Source: Desulfobacteraceae bacterium (lineage in GTDB: Bacteria; Desulfobacterota; Desulfobacteria; Desulfobacterales; UBA2174). Taken from it: a stretch of DNA of 40,821 bases. The notes beneath the pieces were generated by a model. It had not been told where the DNA came from and searched no databases. It saw only the letters and a list, made by a program, of their open reading frames with translations. Made by a program: the position numbers and the translations under genes. Within the stretch, counting starts at the first letter, position 1; every line of letters begins with the position of its first letter. Positions 9,123 through 18,242 of the stretch are shown in pieces. The stretch spans positions 1-40,821 of the forward strand of contig JAQVTF010000010.1 in the NCBI GenBank assembly GCA_028700185.1. Reading direction: 5' to 3'.

Positions 9123-9905
9123 CTATTCATCCGGCAGGATCCTTTTCAGGGCCCGTTCCAGAAAATGCTCCAGGTCGCTGTTTTTGTAGTGCAACAGCGG
9201 CGGGATATGCAGCTCCAGAGAAGCCAGGATGTTCGTGTCATAGTCCAGGTGCCCCAGATATCGGTGGCCGGCAAATTCCTTGATTTGATTTAGGATGGCA
9301 TCGTTATAGCCCGCTTTGTTCACAAAAATGCCGTAGTCCTTGGCGCCGATCACGCCAGTGAGTTTCACCAAATCCTGGAAACCCAGCTGGGTCGGCTCCG
9401 TCACGGCGATGACGTGGTCTGAGTGTTTGATGGCCGTCAGCACCGGATACCCGGTGCCCGGTGCGGTATCGATGACCCTCAAGTCGTGATTTCCATTTTC
9501 GGAAAGTTTCAAGGTACCTTCCACGACTTTCCCCGAACCTGTTTGCCCCTGAAAGATGTCCCCATAAACAAAATCGATTTTATAATCGGCAAAGGACGGT
9601 GTGTATCCTCTGACCAAAAAGGCACTTCCCCTTTTCTCGTATTCCACGGGAAGCACTTTTCCATCGCAGATGATTTTGATGTCCTTGCACTTTTCATACT
9701 TTCGCGGCAGGGGGAAGATTTCAATGGCTTCCTCGGCATCCCAGTCCGTAATATTATCAAACCATTTGGCAAGGTTGGGCGCATTCACATCCGCATCCAC
9801 CGCCACAACCTTTTTGCCTCTCCGGGCGACGTAATCAATCAATGAGACACAAACCATCGTTTTGCCGACACCCCCCTTGGATGAAATGATCGAAACGGTT
9901 TTCAT
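9123..9905 (-). CDS. MinD/ParA superfamily P-loop ATPase
   Basis: Deviant Walker A 'SSKGGVGKT', 'DADVNAPNLAKWF', 'LRVIDTAPGTGYPVLTAIKHSDHVIAVTEPTQLGFQDL'. Confidence 0.88.
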   Translation of the reverse strand: MKTVSIISSKGGVGKTMVCVSLIDYVARRGKKVVAVDADVNAPNLAKWFDNITDWDAEEAIEIFPLPRKYEKCKDIKIICDGKVLPVEYEKRGSAFLVRGYTPSFADYKIDFVYGDIFQGQTGSGKVVEGTLKLSENGNHDLRVIDTAPGTGYPVLTAIKHSDHVIAVTEPTQLGFQDLVKLTGVIGAKDYGIFVNKAGYNDAILNQIKEFAGHRYLGHLDYDTNILASLELHIPPLLHYKNSDLEHFLERALKRILPDE

Positions 9906-10219
9906 GCCGATGTCCTCCCTCCCTGGGCACCAAAGGGTGATTTTCGTGTGGCGTTGCGGCCTTGACCGCCCGAGAAAAGTTAAAACGGCTATCCCTGGAA
10001 AGCTTCAATAACCATGCCACGGCCAGAGGGGCCTCGTCGGGTCGGTCCTACAATTCTCGTATGGGACAACACTCAGTTGCCTGTAGCTGCGTCTGGAAAT
10101 CTTCAGCTCCTCTCGTAATGGCCCCCGGGTCAAGCCTCGGGGTGACGAGCTGCTGAAGAATGCCGGATGCAGGCGCCACGATTTGGCGTCCGGCCGCAGT
10201 CCGTCCTTGCGGACTCGAT

Positions 10220-10244
10220 CCGGAATCCATGTTTATCGGGACGA
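10220..10244. repeat. Dispersed intergenic repeat, copy 1
   Basis: ccggaatccatgtttatcgggacga; 24/25 identical to 30982-31006. Confidence 0.6.
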
Positions 10245-10835
10245 AACAATGGAAGCCCATCCGGTAAAAAGCAACGCCCGGGCCGAAGCCCCAATCGGCG
10301 CCCTTGATCAATCGCGGGGACGGGCGGCAGGGGCGTTACTCGAAAGTAGGTAACGATTGGAACGTTATGTAACGATCCTGGGGGTTGGCCCGCTCCGGTG
10401 ACTCCCGGCAACCAGTGATTGGCCGGGGATTCGGCATGGCCTGGAATGGGCGGCGGGGATGCCGGTTGTTTGGGGTCAACGATGAGGGGTGCCGCCAAAA
10501 GTTTGGTATCGGAAGGGAAATGACGGGAGAGCGGGATGCTCAGAAGGCGTTATCGGTTTAAATCTCCAAACTTTTCTTGGAATGAGGACTGTTTTCATGT
10601 CATATTCGGCCCTCACCGGCCATCCGACTGGTGGGGGGGGGCAGGGAATTGGGCCTGTTTCAGAGAAACGACGGGTGAGCAGGGGCCATAACATGGTTTA
10701 TTTCCGCGATTTCGGCGTTGGGGCCAGGATTTGAATCCTCAAAACAACGCTGCTATGTTTCCGGTTTAAATGGGCCTTCGGCGTATCGCACGAAAAAATC
10801 CTCATTTTTGGATGGACACGAACTAAACGGGCCAG

Positions 10836-11837
10836 ATGCTACAGGTAACGGAGATGCTAAATCGTTTGATCAGCGCAGGCGTGCTTTTGCTCGCGCTGTT
10901 ATTCGGGGCCGGCAGTGGGGCGTTCGCCGCGGATCTCCTGCCGCTGCGCTTTATTCCCCAGTGGTCTCCCCAGTCCCAGTTTGCCGGTTACTACGTGGCC
11001 CTGGCCAAAGGATACTACGAACAGCATGGCCTGGCCGTGACGATCCTGAAGGGGGGGCCCGACGCACCGGCCAGCGAGGCGCTGGCCAGCGGCGAGGCCG
11101 ATGTGGCTACCCTGTTTCTCAGTAGCGGCCTGCAACTGCGCGCCCGCGGGGTCCCGGTGGTCAATGTGGCCCAGATGGTCCAGCGGTCGGCCCTGATGCT
11201 GGTGGCCAAAAAATCGAAGGGGATCCTTGCCCCGCAGGATCTGGAGGGCAAACGGGTGAGCCTGTGGGATGACTTCGCGGTGCAACCGCGGGCCTTTTTC
11301 CGGCGTCACGGGTTGTACGTGGATGTGATCCCCCAGGGATACACGCTGAACCTTTTCCTCATGGACGGCGTGGATGCCGCTTCGGCCATGTATTACAACG
11401 AGTACCACACCCTTCTCAACGCCGGCCTCGATCCCGAGGAGCTGACCACCTTTCACTTGGCCGATCTCGGTTTCAATTTTCCCGAAGATGGGATTTACTG
11501 CCTGGCCCAAACCCTTGCCGAATACCCGGAGGCCATGCGCGGCTTTGTCCAGGCCTCCCTGGAAGGTTGGCGCGATGTCTTCAGGCATCCCGAGGAGGCC
11601 CTGGATATCGTCATGGGCCATGTGCGCGCCGCCAACCTGCCCACCAACCGGGTCCATCAGAAATGGATGCTCGATCAGATGGCCCCCCTGATTTTTCCGC
11701 CCGGCGATGACACGCCGCCGGGATTTCTGGAGCAAGACACCTACAGGACCGTGGCCGCCGATCTTTTCGAGGCTGAAATCATCAACGATACGGTACCGTA
11801 CAGGATTTTCTATGACCCCCGTCCCAGCGCCCGGTAA
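10836..11837 (+). CDS. NMT1/THI5-like (ThiY/SsuA-type) periplasmic substrate-binding protein
   Basis: Signal peptide; LRFIPQWSPQSQFAGYYVALAKGYYEQHGLAVTILKGGPDAPASEALASGEADVAT... typical of the family. ATG at 10854 is an alternative start. Confidence 0.88.
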   Translation: MLQVTEMLNRLISAGVLLLALLFGAGSGAFAADLLPLRFIPQWSPQSQFAGYYVALAKGYYEQHGLAVTILKGGPDAPASEALASGEADVATLFLSSGLQLRARGVPVVNVAQMVQRSALMLVAKKSKGILAPQDLEGKRVSLWDDFAVQPRAFFRRHGLYVDVIPQGYTLNLFLMDGVDAASAMYYNEYHTLLNAGLDPEELTTFHLADLGFNFPEDGIYCLAQTLAEYPEAMRGFVQASLEGWRDVFRHPEEALDIVMGHVRAANLPTNRVHQKWMLDQMAPLIFPPGDDTPPGFLEQDTYRTVAADLFEAEIINDTVPYRIFYDPRPSAR

Positions 11838-13794
11838 GGCCAACGGCCTGGCCTTTCGCATGGCCCTCTTCATTCTCACCAGTACCACCCTTATTTTCGG
11901 CGTCGCCTTCGGGTACAACTATGTCTATTCCCGGGACCTGATGCTGAAGAACGTCCGGGAGAATGCCACTCACCTGACTCAGGCGCTGGTCCGGCGCATC
12001 GAGGGCAAGCTAATCAGCGTGGAGCAGATGCCCCGCTACCTGGCCCGGCACCTTGACAACCGCAACGTCACCCGCCACAGCCTGGGGGTCATGATCGAGA
12101 ACATGGTGGCGGCAAACCGGGACATCTACGGTTCCACGGTGGCCTTCGAGCCCTACGCCCTGGATCCGGAGGCACGCTATTTCGCCCCTTACGTCTATCG
12201 CAACGAAATCGGCGGATTGGTGGCCACCCACTTGGGTGGTGATCATTACAACTATTTTCTCTGGGACTGGTACCGCCTTCCACGATATCTGGATCGGCCG
12301 GTGTGGAGCGAGCCTTACTTTGACGAAGGGGGCGGCAATGCGCTCATGGCCACGTATTCCCACCCGTTTTACGATCTTTCATCGGGCCGGCCGAGCTTTC
12401 GCGGGGTGGTCACCGCCGATGTTTCCCTGGAAGAATTGAAGGCGGCCATCGGTTCCGTCTCCTTGTATCAATCCGGTTACACGGTGCTCATCAGCCGCAC
12501 CGGCAGGTTCCTGGCCCACCGGGATCCTGACAGAATCATGCGCGACAGTATCTTCAGCCTTGCCGAGGCCCTGAACCTGCCTGCGCTCAGGCGGGTGGGC
12601 AAAGACATGATCCAGGGAAAGGAAGGTTTTCTGCGCATTGATGGGCTGGATGGCGAGGGACGGGTCTGGCTCTGCTTCGCGCCCGTGCCGGCCATCGGAT
12701 GGTCGGTGGGTGTCGTGATCCCGGAACAGGCGTTGTATGCGGACATCCTGGCCCTGAACCACACGGTGCTGCTCATCGGTGCCGCCGGCTTCACCCTGTT
12801 GCTGGTGGTGGTGGTGGGGATCTCCCGTTCCATCACCCGACCCTTGAAATCCCTGGTGGGCGCCACCAGTGAGATCGCCCACGGGAACCTGGATATCTCC
12901 CTGCCCAAGATTGCCGTGCGGGACGAAGTGGGGCAACTGTCGCAATCCGTGGACGAGATGCGCCTGGCGCTCAAGGAGTACATTAGCCACCTTACCGAAA
13001 CCACCAAGGCCCGGGAGCGCATCGAAAGCGAGCTGAAAATCGCCCGCAGCATCCAGATGAATTTTTTGCCCAAACGGTTTCCCCCCTTTCCGGAACGCCG
13101 GGAATTCGATATTTTCGCCGTACTGGAACCGGCCAAGCAGGTGGGCGGAGACCTCTACGATTTCTTTTTTCTCGATGAAGATCATCTGTTTTTTTCCATT
13201 GGGGACGTCTCGGACAAAGGGGTGCCGGCGGCCCTGTTCATGGCGGTGACCAAGACCCTGATGAAGGGTATTGCCGAACAAAACCGTGATCCCGCCGAGG
13301 TGTTGGACCGGGTCAACGGCGAATTGTGCCACGGTAATGAATCTTCCATGTTCGTGACGCTGTTTTGCGCGGTGCTGGATTTGCGTAGCGGACGCCTGTG
13401 CTACTCCAACGCCGGGCACAATCCGCCCCTGGTGCTCCACCGCGACGGCAGCCAAAAGTGGCTGGCGCTGCCCCCGGGGCTGGTCCTGGGGGGCATGGAA
13501 GAGGCGGTCTACCAGAGCCGCGAACTGGTGATGGCGCCGGGAGACAAGCTCCTGCTGTATACCGACGGCGTGACCGAGGCGATGAATCCGGAAGGCGCTT
13601 TTTACTCGGAGGCCAGATTGTTGGCGCAGGCTCAGGAGGGGGTGGCCGACAGCGCTGAATCCCTCGTGGCGAGGGTGATGGCGTCGGTGCGCCGGTTTTC
13701 CGCCGGGGCGGCCCAATCCGACGACATTACCCTGCTGGCCCTGTCCTACAAGGGAACCCATGCAAGCGGGGGCGGGGGGACATCGGTTATTTGA
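11812..13794 (+). CDS. Cache-HAMP-SpoIIE (PP2C-type) serine phosphatase, RsbU-like
   Basis: TM, extracellular sensor region, HAMP (RSITRPLKSLVGATSEIAHGNLDISL), SpoIIE core (ARSIQMNFLPKRFPPFP...AKQVGGDLYDFFFLDEDHLFFSIGDVSDKGVPAALFMA...NAGHNPPL...LYTDGVTEAMN). ATG at 11812 overlaps previous CDS. Confidence 0.92.
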   Translation: MTPVPAPGKANGLAFRMALFILTSTTLIFGVAFGYNYVYSRDLMLKNVRENATHLTQALVRRIEGKLISVEQMPRYLARHLDNRNVTRHSLGVMIENMVAANRDIYGSTVAFEPYALDPEARYFAPYVYRNEIGGLVATHLGGDHYNYFLWDWYRLPRYLDRPVWSEPYFDEGGGNALMATYSHPFYDLSSGRPSFRGVVTADVSLEELKAAIGSVSLYQSGYTVLISRTGRFLAHRDPDRIMRDSIFSLAEALNLPALRRVGKDMIQGKEGFLRIDGLDGEGRVWLCFAPVPAIGWSVGVVIPEQALYADILALNHTVLLIGAAGFTLLLVVVVGISRSITRPLKSLVGATSEIAHGNLDISLPKIAVRDEVGQLSQSVDEMRLALKEYISHLTETTKARERIESELKIARSIQMNFLPKRFPPFPERREFDIFAVLEPAKQVGGDLYDFFFLDEDHLFFSIGDVSDKGVPAALFMAVTKTLMKGIAEQNRDPAEVLDRVNGELCHGNESSMFVTLFCAVLDLRSGRLCYSNAGHNPPLVLHRDGSQKWLALPPGLVLGGMEEAVYQSRELVMAPGDKLLLYTDGVTEAMNPEGAFYSEARLLAQAQEGVADSAESLVARVMASVRRFSAGAAQSDDITLLALSYKGTHASGGGGTSVI

Positions 13795-13842
13795 AATTAT
13801 GGCATGGCTGAAGCTTGATGCCGGATAATCATCACAAAACAG

Positions 13843-14187
13843 ATGGAGCAACGGATGGAATGGGTCAGTGAGAAAGTGGGACAGACGGTGGCGATCCGGG
13901 TGACGGGACGCATGGATGCGGTGACCGCCCCGGGCTTTGAACAGGAATGCGGACGCTGGATCGACCAGGGAGAAAACGATCTGATGGTGGATCTGAGCAA
14001 TCTGGAATACATCAGCAGCGCCGGTTTGCGGGTGATTCTGGGAACCGGCAAGAAGCTCAAGAACCGCGGCGGCAGCCTCGCCTTCGGCGGCATGAGCCCC
14101 ATGGTCAAGGAGGTGTTCGAAATATCCGGCTTTTCCGCCATCTTTCCCATCTACGACAATCTGGAGTCGGCCCTTGCCGCCAGGTAG
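13843..14187 (+). CDS. STAS-domain anti-sigma factor antagonist (RsbV/SpoIIAA-like)
   Basis: AIRVTGRMDAVTAPGFEQE...LMVDLSNLEYISSAGLRVILGTGKKLKNRGGSLAFGGMSPMVKEVFEISGF. Confidence 0.93.
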   Translation: MEQRMEWVSEKVGQTVAIRVTGRMDAVTAPGFEQECGRWIDQGENDLMVDLSNLEYISSAGLRVILGTGKKLKNRGGSLAFGGMSPMVKEVFEISGFSAIFPIYDNLESALAAR

Positions 14188-14605
14188 TCCCGCGGTTTCG
14201 CACCGCCGCCTCCGGCTGCCGGCGGTGCGGGAATCCCTGCCACGGCTGCGGGAGTTCGTCCTTTCATGTGCTCAGGGACTATCTCCGGCCGTGACCATGA
14301 AGATCGACCTGGTGGTCGAAGAGCTGCTGTTGAACATCTTCGATTATGCCTATGGCGCGGCGGCACCCGGCGCGGTGGAGGTGGCCTGCGAAACGATACC
14401 CGGGCAAGGATTCGGCCTGGAGATCCGGGATTGGGGACGGCCTTTCAATCCACTGGCCCGCCCCGGGCCGGACGTGGCGCTGGACCTGGCCCAACGGGAG
14501 GTGGGGGGACTGGGCATTCTCCTGGTGCGCGAGATGAGCCAATCCCAGCAGTACCGCCGCGAAGGCGATTGTAACGTGATGAAGGTTTTCTTTCGTGACC
14601 CATGA
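14174..14605 (+). CDS. ATP-binding protein, RsbW/SpoIIAB-like anti-sigma factor kinase
   Basis: KIDLVVEELLLNIFDYAYG...LEIRDWGRPFNPLARP...VGGLGILLVREMSQSQQYRREGDCNVMKVFF; TTG start overlapping the STAS stop. Confidence 0.9.
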   Translation: MPPGSPAVSHRRLRLPAVRESLPRLREFVLSCAQGLSPAVTMKIDLVVEELLLNIFDYAYGAAAPGAVEVACETIPGQGFGLEIRDWGRPFNPLARPGPDVALDLAQREVGGLGILLVREMSQSQQYRREGDCNVMKVFFRDP

Positions 14606-14629
14606 ACCCAGCCACCGCGTGAGACCCCC

Positions 14630-16888
14630 ATGGCGGCACCGACCGGTTTTTTAGCCGAACTTGTCTCCGATATCCGATCTCCCAGGTGCCTCCCCGGGAT
14701 CAGCATCGGTTTGGTGGTGAGTCTGGTGCTGATCGTGGTGGAAGTCTCCTTTGCCACCATGATTTTTTCCGGGCCCCTCGAGGTGCATGTGCGCAAGGGG
14801 ATGGGCATGGCCTTGGCCGGAACGGTGGGTTTTGCCCTCTGCACGGCGTTGTTCAGCCGCATCCGCTCCATCGTGGCCCTGCCCCAGGATGCCCCGGCGG
14901 CGCTTTTTGCCGGCGTGGCGGCCGCCATCGCCGCTGCCATGGATTGCCCCGAAGCGCCGGAGACCTTCATCACCATTACCGCGGCCCTGATGGTTGCCTG
15001 CCTGATCACCGGCGTTTTTTTCTTTCTCATCGGCCGCTTCCGCTGGGCGGAATTTTTTCGCTTTATGCCTTATCCGGTGGTATCCGGTTTTTTGGCCGGT
15101 ACGGGCTGGCTTCTCACCAAGGGGAGCCTGGAGGTGATGACCGGTCGGGCGCTCACCTGGTCGTCCCTTTCCACCCTGGCTTCCGCCGAAGTCCTGGCGC
15201 TCTGGCTGCCGGGGGCCGCCTATGCCGTGGCGTTGTTTTTCATCCTGCGCCGCTGGTCGCATTACCTGGTTTTGCCCGGCTCCCTGGTTCTGGCGGTGTT
15301 TTGCTACCACGGGGTGCTGCGGTTGGCCGGCATCTCCATCGCCGAGGCCCGGCAGCTCGGGTTCATCTTCGAATCTTTTGCCACCGGAAGCCTCTGGCCG
15401 GTTTTCGGTCTGGCCGACATGGCCACCATCGATTGGGCCGCCATTTGGCCCCAGGTTCCGGCCATCGCTGTCATCCCCTTCATTTCGCTGCTCGGCCTGC
15501 TGCTCAACACCGGGGGTATCGAGCTGGCCAGCCGGCGTGAAATCGACATGAACCGGGAGCTGGTGGTCAACGGCGCCGCCAATGCCCTGATCGGCGCCAC
15601 CGGGGCTCACCCGGGTTACGCCTCCATCAGCCTTTCGGCCCTGGGCTTGCGGGTGGGCGCCGACACCCGCCTGGTGGGACTTACCGCGGCCCTGATGCTG
15701 GTGGCAACCCTGCTTTTCGGCTCACAGGTGCTGGCCTTTTTCCCCAAGGCGATTCTCGGGGGGTTCCTGCTCCTGCTGGGACTTTTTTTCCTCTCCGACT
15801 GGCTGGTGGATACCCGCAAGAAAATGCCCGCCGGCGATCACTTGTTGGTGGTGGCGGTGTTTCTGGTGATCTGCGTTTTCAGCTACCTCCACGGCGTGAT
15901 CTTTGGCCTGCTGGCCACCATGACCCTTTTCGTCATCCGCATCAGCCGTGTTCCCATTCTGCGCCAGGTGCAATCCGGCGCCCATCTGCACAGCCGCAAG
16001 GGCCGCCCCTTGCCCCAGCAACGCCTGTTGGCCATGCACGGGGAGCGCATCGCGGTCTACGAGCTGGAGGGGTATGTTTTTTTCGGATCGGTCACCCGGC
16101 TCATCGAGGATATTTCCGCGGCGGTCAAGAATCCTGCCCGGGCGCCGGTGGAGGCGATCCTGCTGGATTTCAGGGGCGTCAACGGCTTCGACATCTCTTC
16201 GGTGAACAATTTTGTGCGCCTGATCCACCGCTTCCAGCGCCCCGACCTGATCTTCGCTTTTTGCGGCCCGCCTCCCGGCTTCCAGGAGCTGTTGGTGCAG
16301 CACCTCGATCCGGAGACAACGCGCAGCCTGCGGTTTTTCCCGGACCGGGAATCGGCCCTGCAGTGGGCCGAGGACCGCCTGCTGGAAAAGGAGCAGCAGC
16401 TGTTGCGTTCGGCTTCAATGACGGGCAAGACGGCCCGCGAGACCCTGCTGGAGGACGTTTCGGACGAACTGATGCGCCGGCTGGAGTGGCAGTCCCGGGT
16501 GGAAGCGCTGATGGAGCGTCTCGGCGGTTATCTGGAGGACAGGCGCTATGCCAAGGACGAGGTGGTGCGGGCCGGCGGCGGTGAGGCCGAAGGACTCTAC
16601 TTGGTGCGGGGCGGGGTGGTGGCCGAGGAAATCGAGGCGAAGGACGGTGGGCGCACCCGTGTGAGGGAACTGGGCCCGGGCACCCTTTTCGCCGAAATGG
16701 CCGTTTATGCCAACTGGCGTTCCAGCAGCCTGTATGTGGCCCGGTCCCAGGTGGTGCTTGGTCTTTTGACCCCCGAGGCCCTGGTGCGGCTGGAGGCCGA
16801 AGCGCCGGTACTGGCCAACACGGTGCATCGACTGCTGATGGTCCAACATGCCGAATCAACGGCCGGCGCCCCCAGTTTCCAAGGTTGA
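14630..16888 (+). CDS. SulP family transporter with STAS and C-terminal cyclic nucleotide-binding domain
   Basis: Multi-TM SulP core; STAS 'AVYELEGYVFFGSVTRLIEDI...ILLDFRGVNGFDISSVNNF'; cNMP-like 'YAKDEVVRAGGGEAEGLYLVRGGVVAEEIE...ELGPGTLFAEMAVY'. Confidence 0.92.
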   Translation: MAAPTGFLAELVSDIRSPRCLPGISIGLVVSLVLIVVEVSFATMIFSGPLEVHVRKGMGMALAGTVGFALCTALFSRIRSIVALPQDAPAALFAGVAAAIAAAMDCPEAPETFITITAALMVACLITGVFFFLIGRFRWAEFFRFMPYPVVSGFLAGTGWLLTKGSLEVMTGRALTWSSLSTLASAEVLALWLPGAAYAVALFFILRRWSHYLVLPGSLVLAVFCYHGVLRLAGISIAEARQLGFIFESFATGSLWPVFGLADMATIDWAAIWPQVPAIAVIPFISLLGLLLNTGGIELASRREIDMNRELVVNGAANALIGATGAHPGYASISLSALGLRVGADTRLVGLTAALMLVATLLFGSQVLAFFPKAILGGFLLLLGLFFLSDWLVDTRKKMPAGDHLLVVAVFLVICVFSYLHGVIFGLLATMTLFVIRISRVPILRQVQSGAHLHSRKGRPLPQQRLLAMHGERIAVYELEGYVFFGSVTRLIEDISAAVKNPARAPVEAILLDFRGVNGFDISSVNNFVRLIHRFQRPDLIFAFCGPPPGFQELLVQHLDPETTRSLRFFPDRESALQWAEDRLLEKEQQLLRSASMTGKTARETLLEDVSDELMRRLEWQSRVEALMERLGGYLEDRRYAKDEVVRAGGGEAEGLYLVRGGVVAEEIEAKDGGRTRVRELGPGTLFAEMAVYANWRSSSLYVARSQVVLGLLTPEALVRLEAEAPVLANTVHRLLMVQHAESTAGAPSFQG

Positions 16889-16912
16889 GCGCCGGCGGGT
16901 CCGGTGTTTATC

Positions 16913-18184
16913 CTAACGCGGGACGCCGGCGGGATGCAGGGGCACGATCTCCCTGTCATCCGCTCCCACCACGCGGTTTCGCCCCGCCTGTTTGGCACGG
17001 TACAAAGCCGCGTCGGCTTTTTTGATCAGATCCTCCGAGGAGAGGACGGCGTTGCTTTCATCGCGGGTGGCCACCCCGAGGCTGGCGGTGACCACTTTTG
17101 CGTGGGAAGATGCCTCATGGGGAATTTCCAGGCCGGCGATGGCCAAACGGATCCGTTCGGCCACCGAAAGCGCTCCCACCGATGCGGTCTGGGGCAGCAG
17201 GACGACGAATTCCTCCCCGCCGTAGCGGGCGCAAAAGTCCCCGGGGCGATTGATCGCGGCTTGCATGGCCTGGGCGATTCTCTGCAGGCATTCGTCCCCC
17301 GGCCGGTGCCCGTAGAAGTCGTTAAAGTCCTTGAAGCGGTCCACATCCACCATGATCAGTGACAGCGGGGATCTCTCCCTCTTGCTGCGATCGAATTCCG
17401 AGGCAAGACGGTCTTCCAGATGGCGCCGGTTGGGGATGCCGGTCAGGGCATCGATGATGGCTTGGTCCCTCAGCTTTTGATAGGCCCTGTTGAGGGATGC
17501 GCCAAAAAAGAGGATGCCCGCCAGCCCCAGCCCCCCGATGAGGCCGTGGCCCACCGCCAAGGCCACCGATGAAATTTTGGGCATGTGCGGGAGGGTCACG
17601 CTGATGCCGCCCATGATCTCTCCTTCCCGGAAGCCCTGCCCGGCATGGCAGGTGAGGCAGTCTTTTTCCGCCTTCAGGGGCGCCATGTAAAAAAAAGTGT
17701 CTTGCCCTTGTGGGCTTTGGATGATCCGACCGACTTCCTTCACGCCCGCCTTGAATTGCTCCAGCGCCTCTTTTTGCATCGGCGTGGGGCTGTTTTGGGG
17801 GCGGAGGGGCTTGAAGCCAGTCAGGTCAAACCGCACTTCATCCCGCTGCATGGTGAGGTCGGAAATCTGACGGGTCATGTAGGAAGGATTGATCTTGGTC
17901 AGAGAAAATCCCTCCCTGGCATGGATGACCTTCAGGGGATCGTCCAGGTAGGGGTTGGGCTGGGTGGTATCGGTGATGGGAACATAGACCCCCCCGAAAC
18001 GGGCGCTCCATGCGCGGGTGACGAGGATCTGTTCAAAAAAGCTCTTGGCGGTATGGAACCCGATGGCCTGCTGTTCCTGCTTTCTCAGGTGATACGTCCA
18101 AGTGAAGGAGGTGGCCACCAATGCCATCCAGATCATGCACAGAACGGCGATGCTTTCTTTCGATTTAGCGGACAGGGAAGTCAA
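16913..18184 (-). CDS. DUF3365 (Tll0287-like) heme-motif sensor diguanylate cyclase (GGDEF)
   Basis: 'CLTCHAGQGFREGEIMGGISVTLP' heme motif in DUF3365 context; GGDEF 'DALTGIPNRRHLEDRL...ARYGGEEFVVLLPQT'; TTG start. Confidence 0.9.
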   Translation of the reverse strand: MTSLSAKSKESIAVLCMIWMALVATSFTWTYHLRKQEQQAIGFHTAKSFFEQILVTRAWSARFGGVYVPITDTTQPNPYLDDPLKVIHAREGFSLTKINPSYMTRQISDLTMQRDEVRFDLTGFKPLRPQNSPTPMQKEALEQFKAGVKEVGRIIQSPQGQDTFFYMAPLKAEKDCLTCHAGQGFREGEIMGGISVTLPHMPKISSVALAVGHGLIGGLGLAGILFFGASLNRAYQKLRDQAIIDALTGIPNRRHLEDRLASEFDRSKRERSPLSLIMVDVDRFKDFNDFYGHRPGDECLQRIAQAMQAAINRPGDFCARYGGEEFVVLLPQTASVGALSVAERIRLAIAGLEIPHEASSHAKVVTASLGVATRDESNAVLSSEDLIKKADAALYRAKQAGRNRVVGADDREIVPLHPAGVPR

Positions 18185-18242
18185 GGTAGGTATCCGGATA
18201 GGGCTCGTTCAACAGGGTGAAGTGCCACCATTCTTTCGCTCT
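18165..18242 (-). pseudogene. C-terminal remnant of a VanX/DdpX-like D-Ala-D-Ala dipeptidase
   Basis: Minus-strand frame reads RAKEWWHFTLLNEPYPDTYLDFPVR*, matching the Zn-site EWWH(F/Y)xL..EP.P.TYFDF C-terminus of the family. Confidence 0.65.

Noticed and set aside
10711-10765. tRNA-like string (ggggccaggatttgaatcctc) suggesting a tRNA or att remnant
   Set aside because: T-arm-like on the minus strand but lacks the conserved G53-C61 geometry and no cloverleaf could be drawn; likely chance.
9906-10835. Gene-poor interval with short ORFs on both strands
   Set aside because: ORFs lack SD and homology; only the dispersed repeats are supportable.
12379-13851. 490-aa minus-strand ORF, and other long ORFs opposite or shadowing real genes (e.g. 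10899-11918, 14651-15610, 22453-23694, 24949-26130, 31911-33497, 34170-36017)
   Set aside because: All lie over genes with clear domain homology on the other strand; composition (His/Gln/Arg/Gly rich) is typical of antisense translation.
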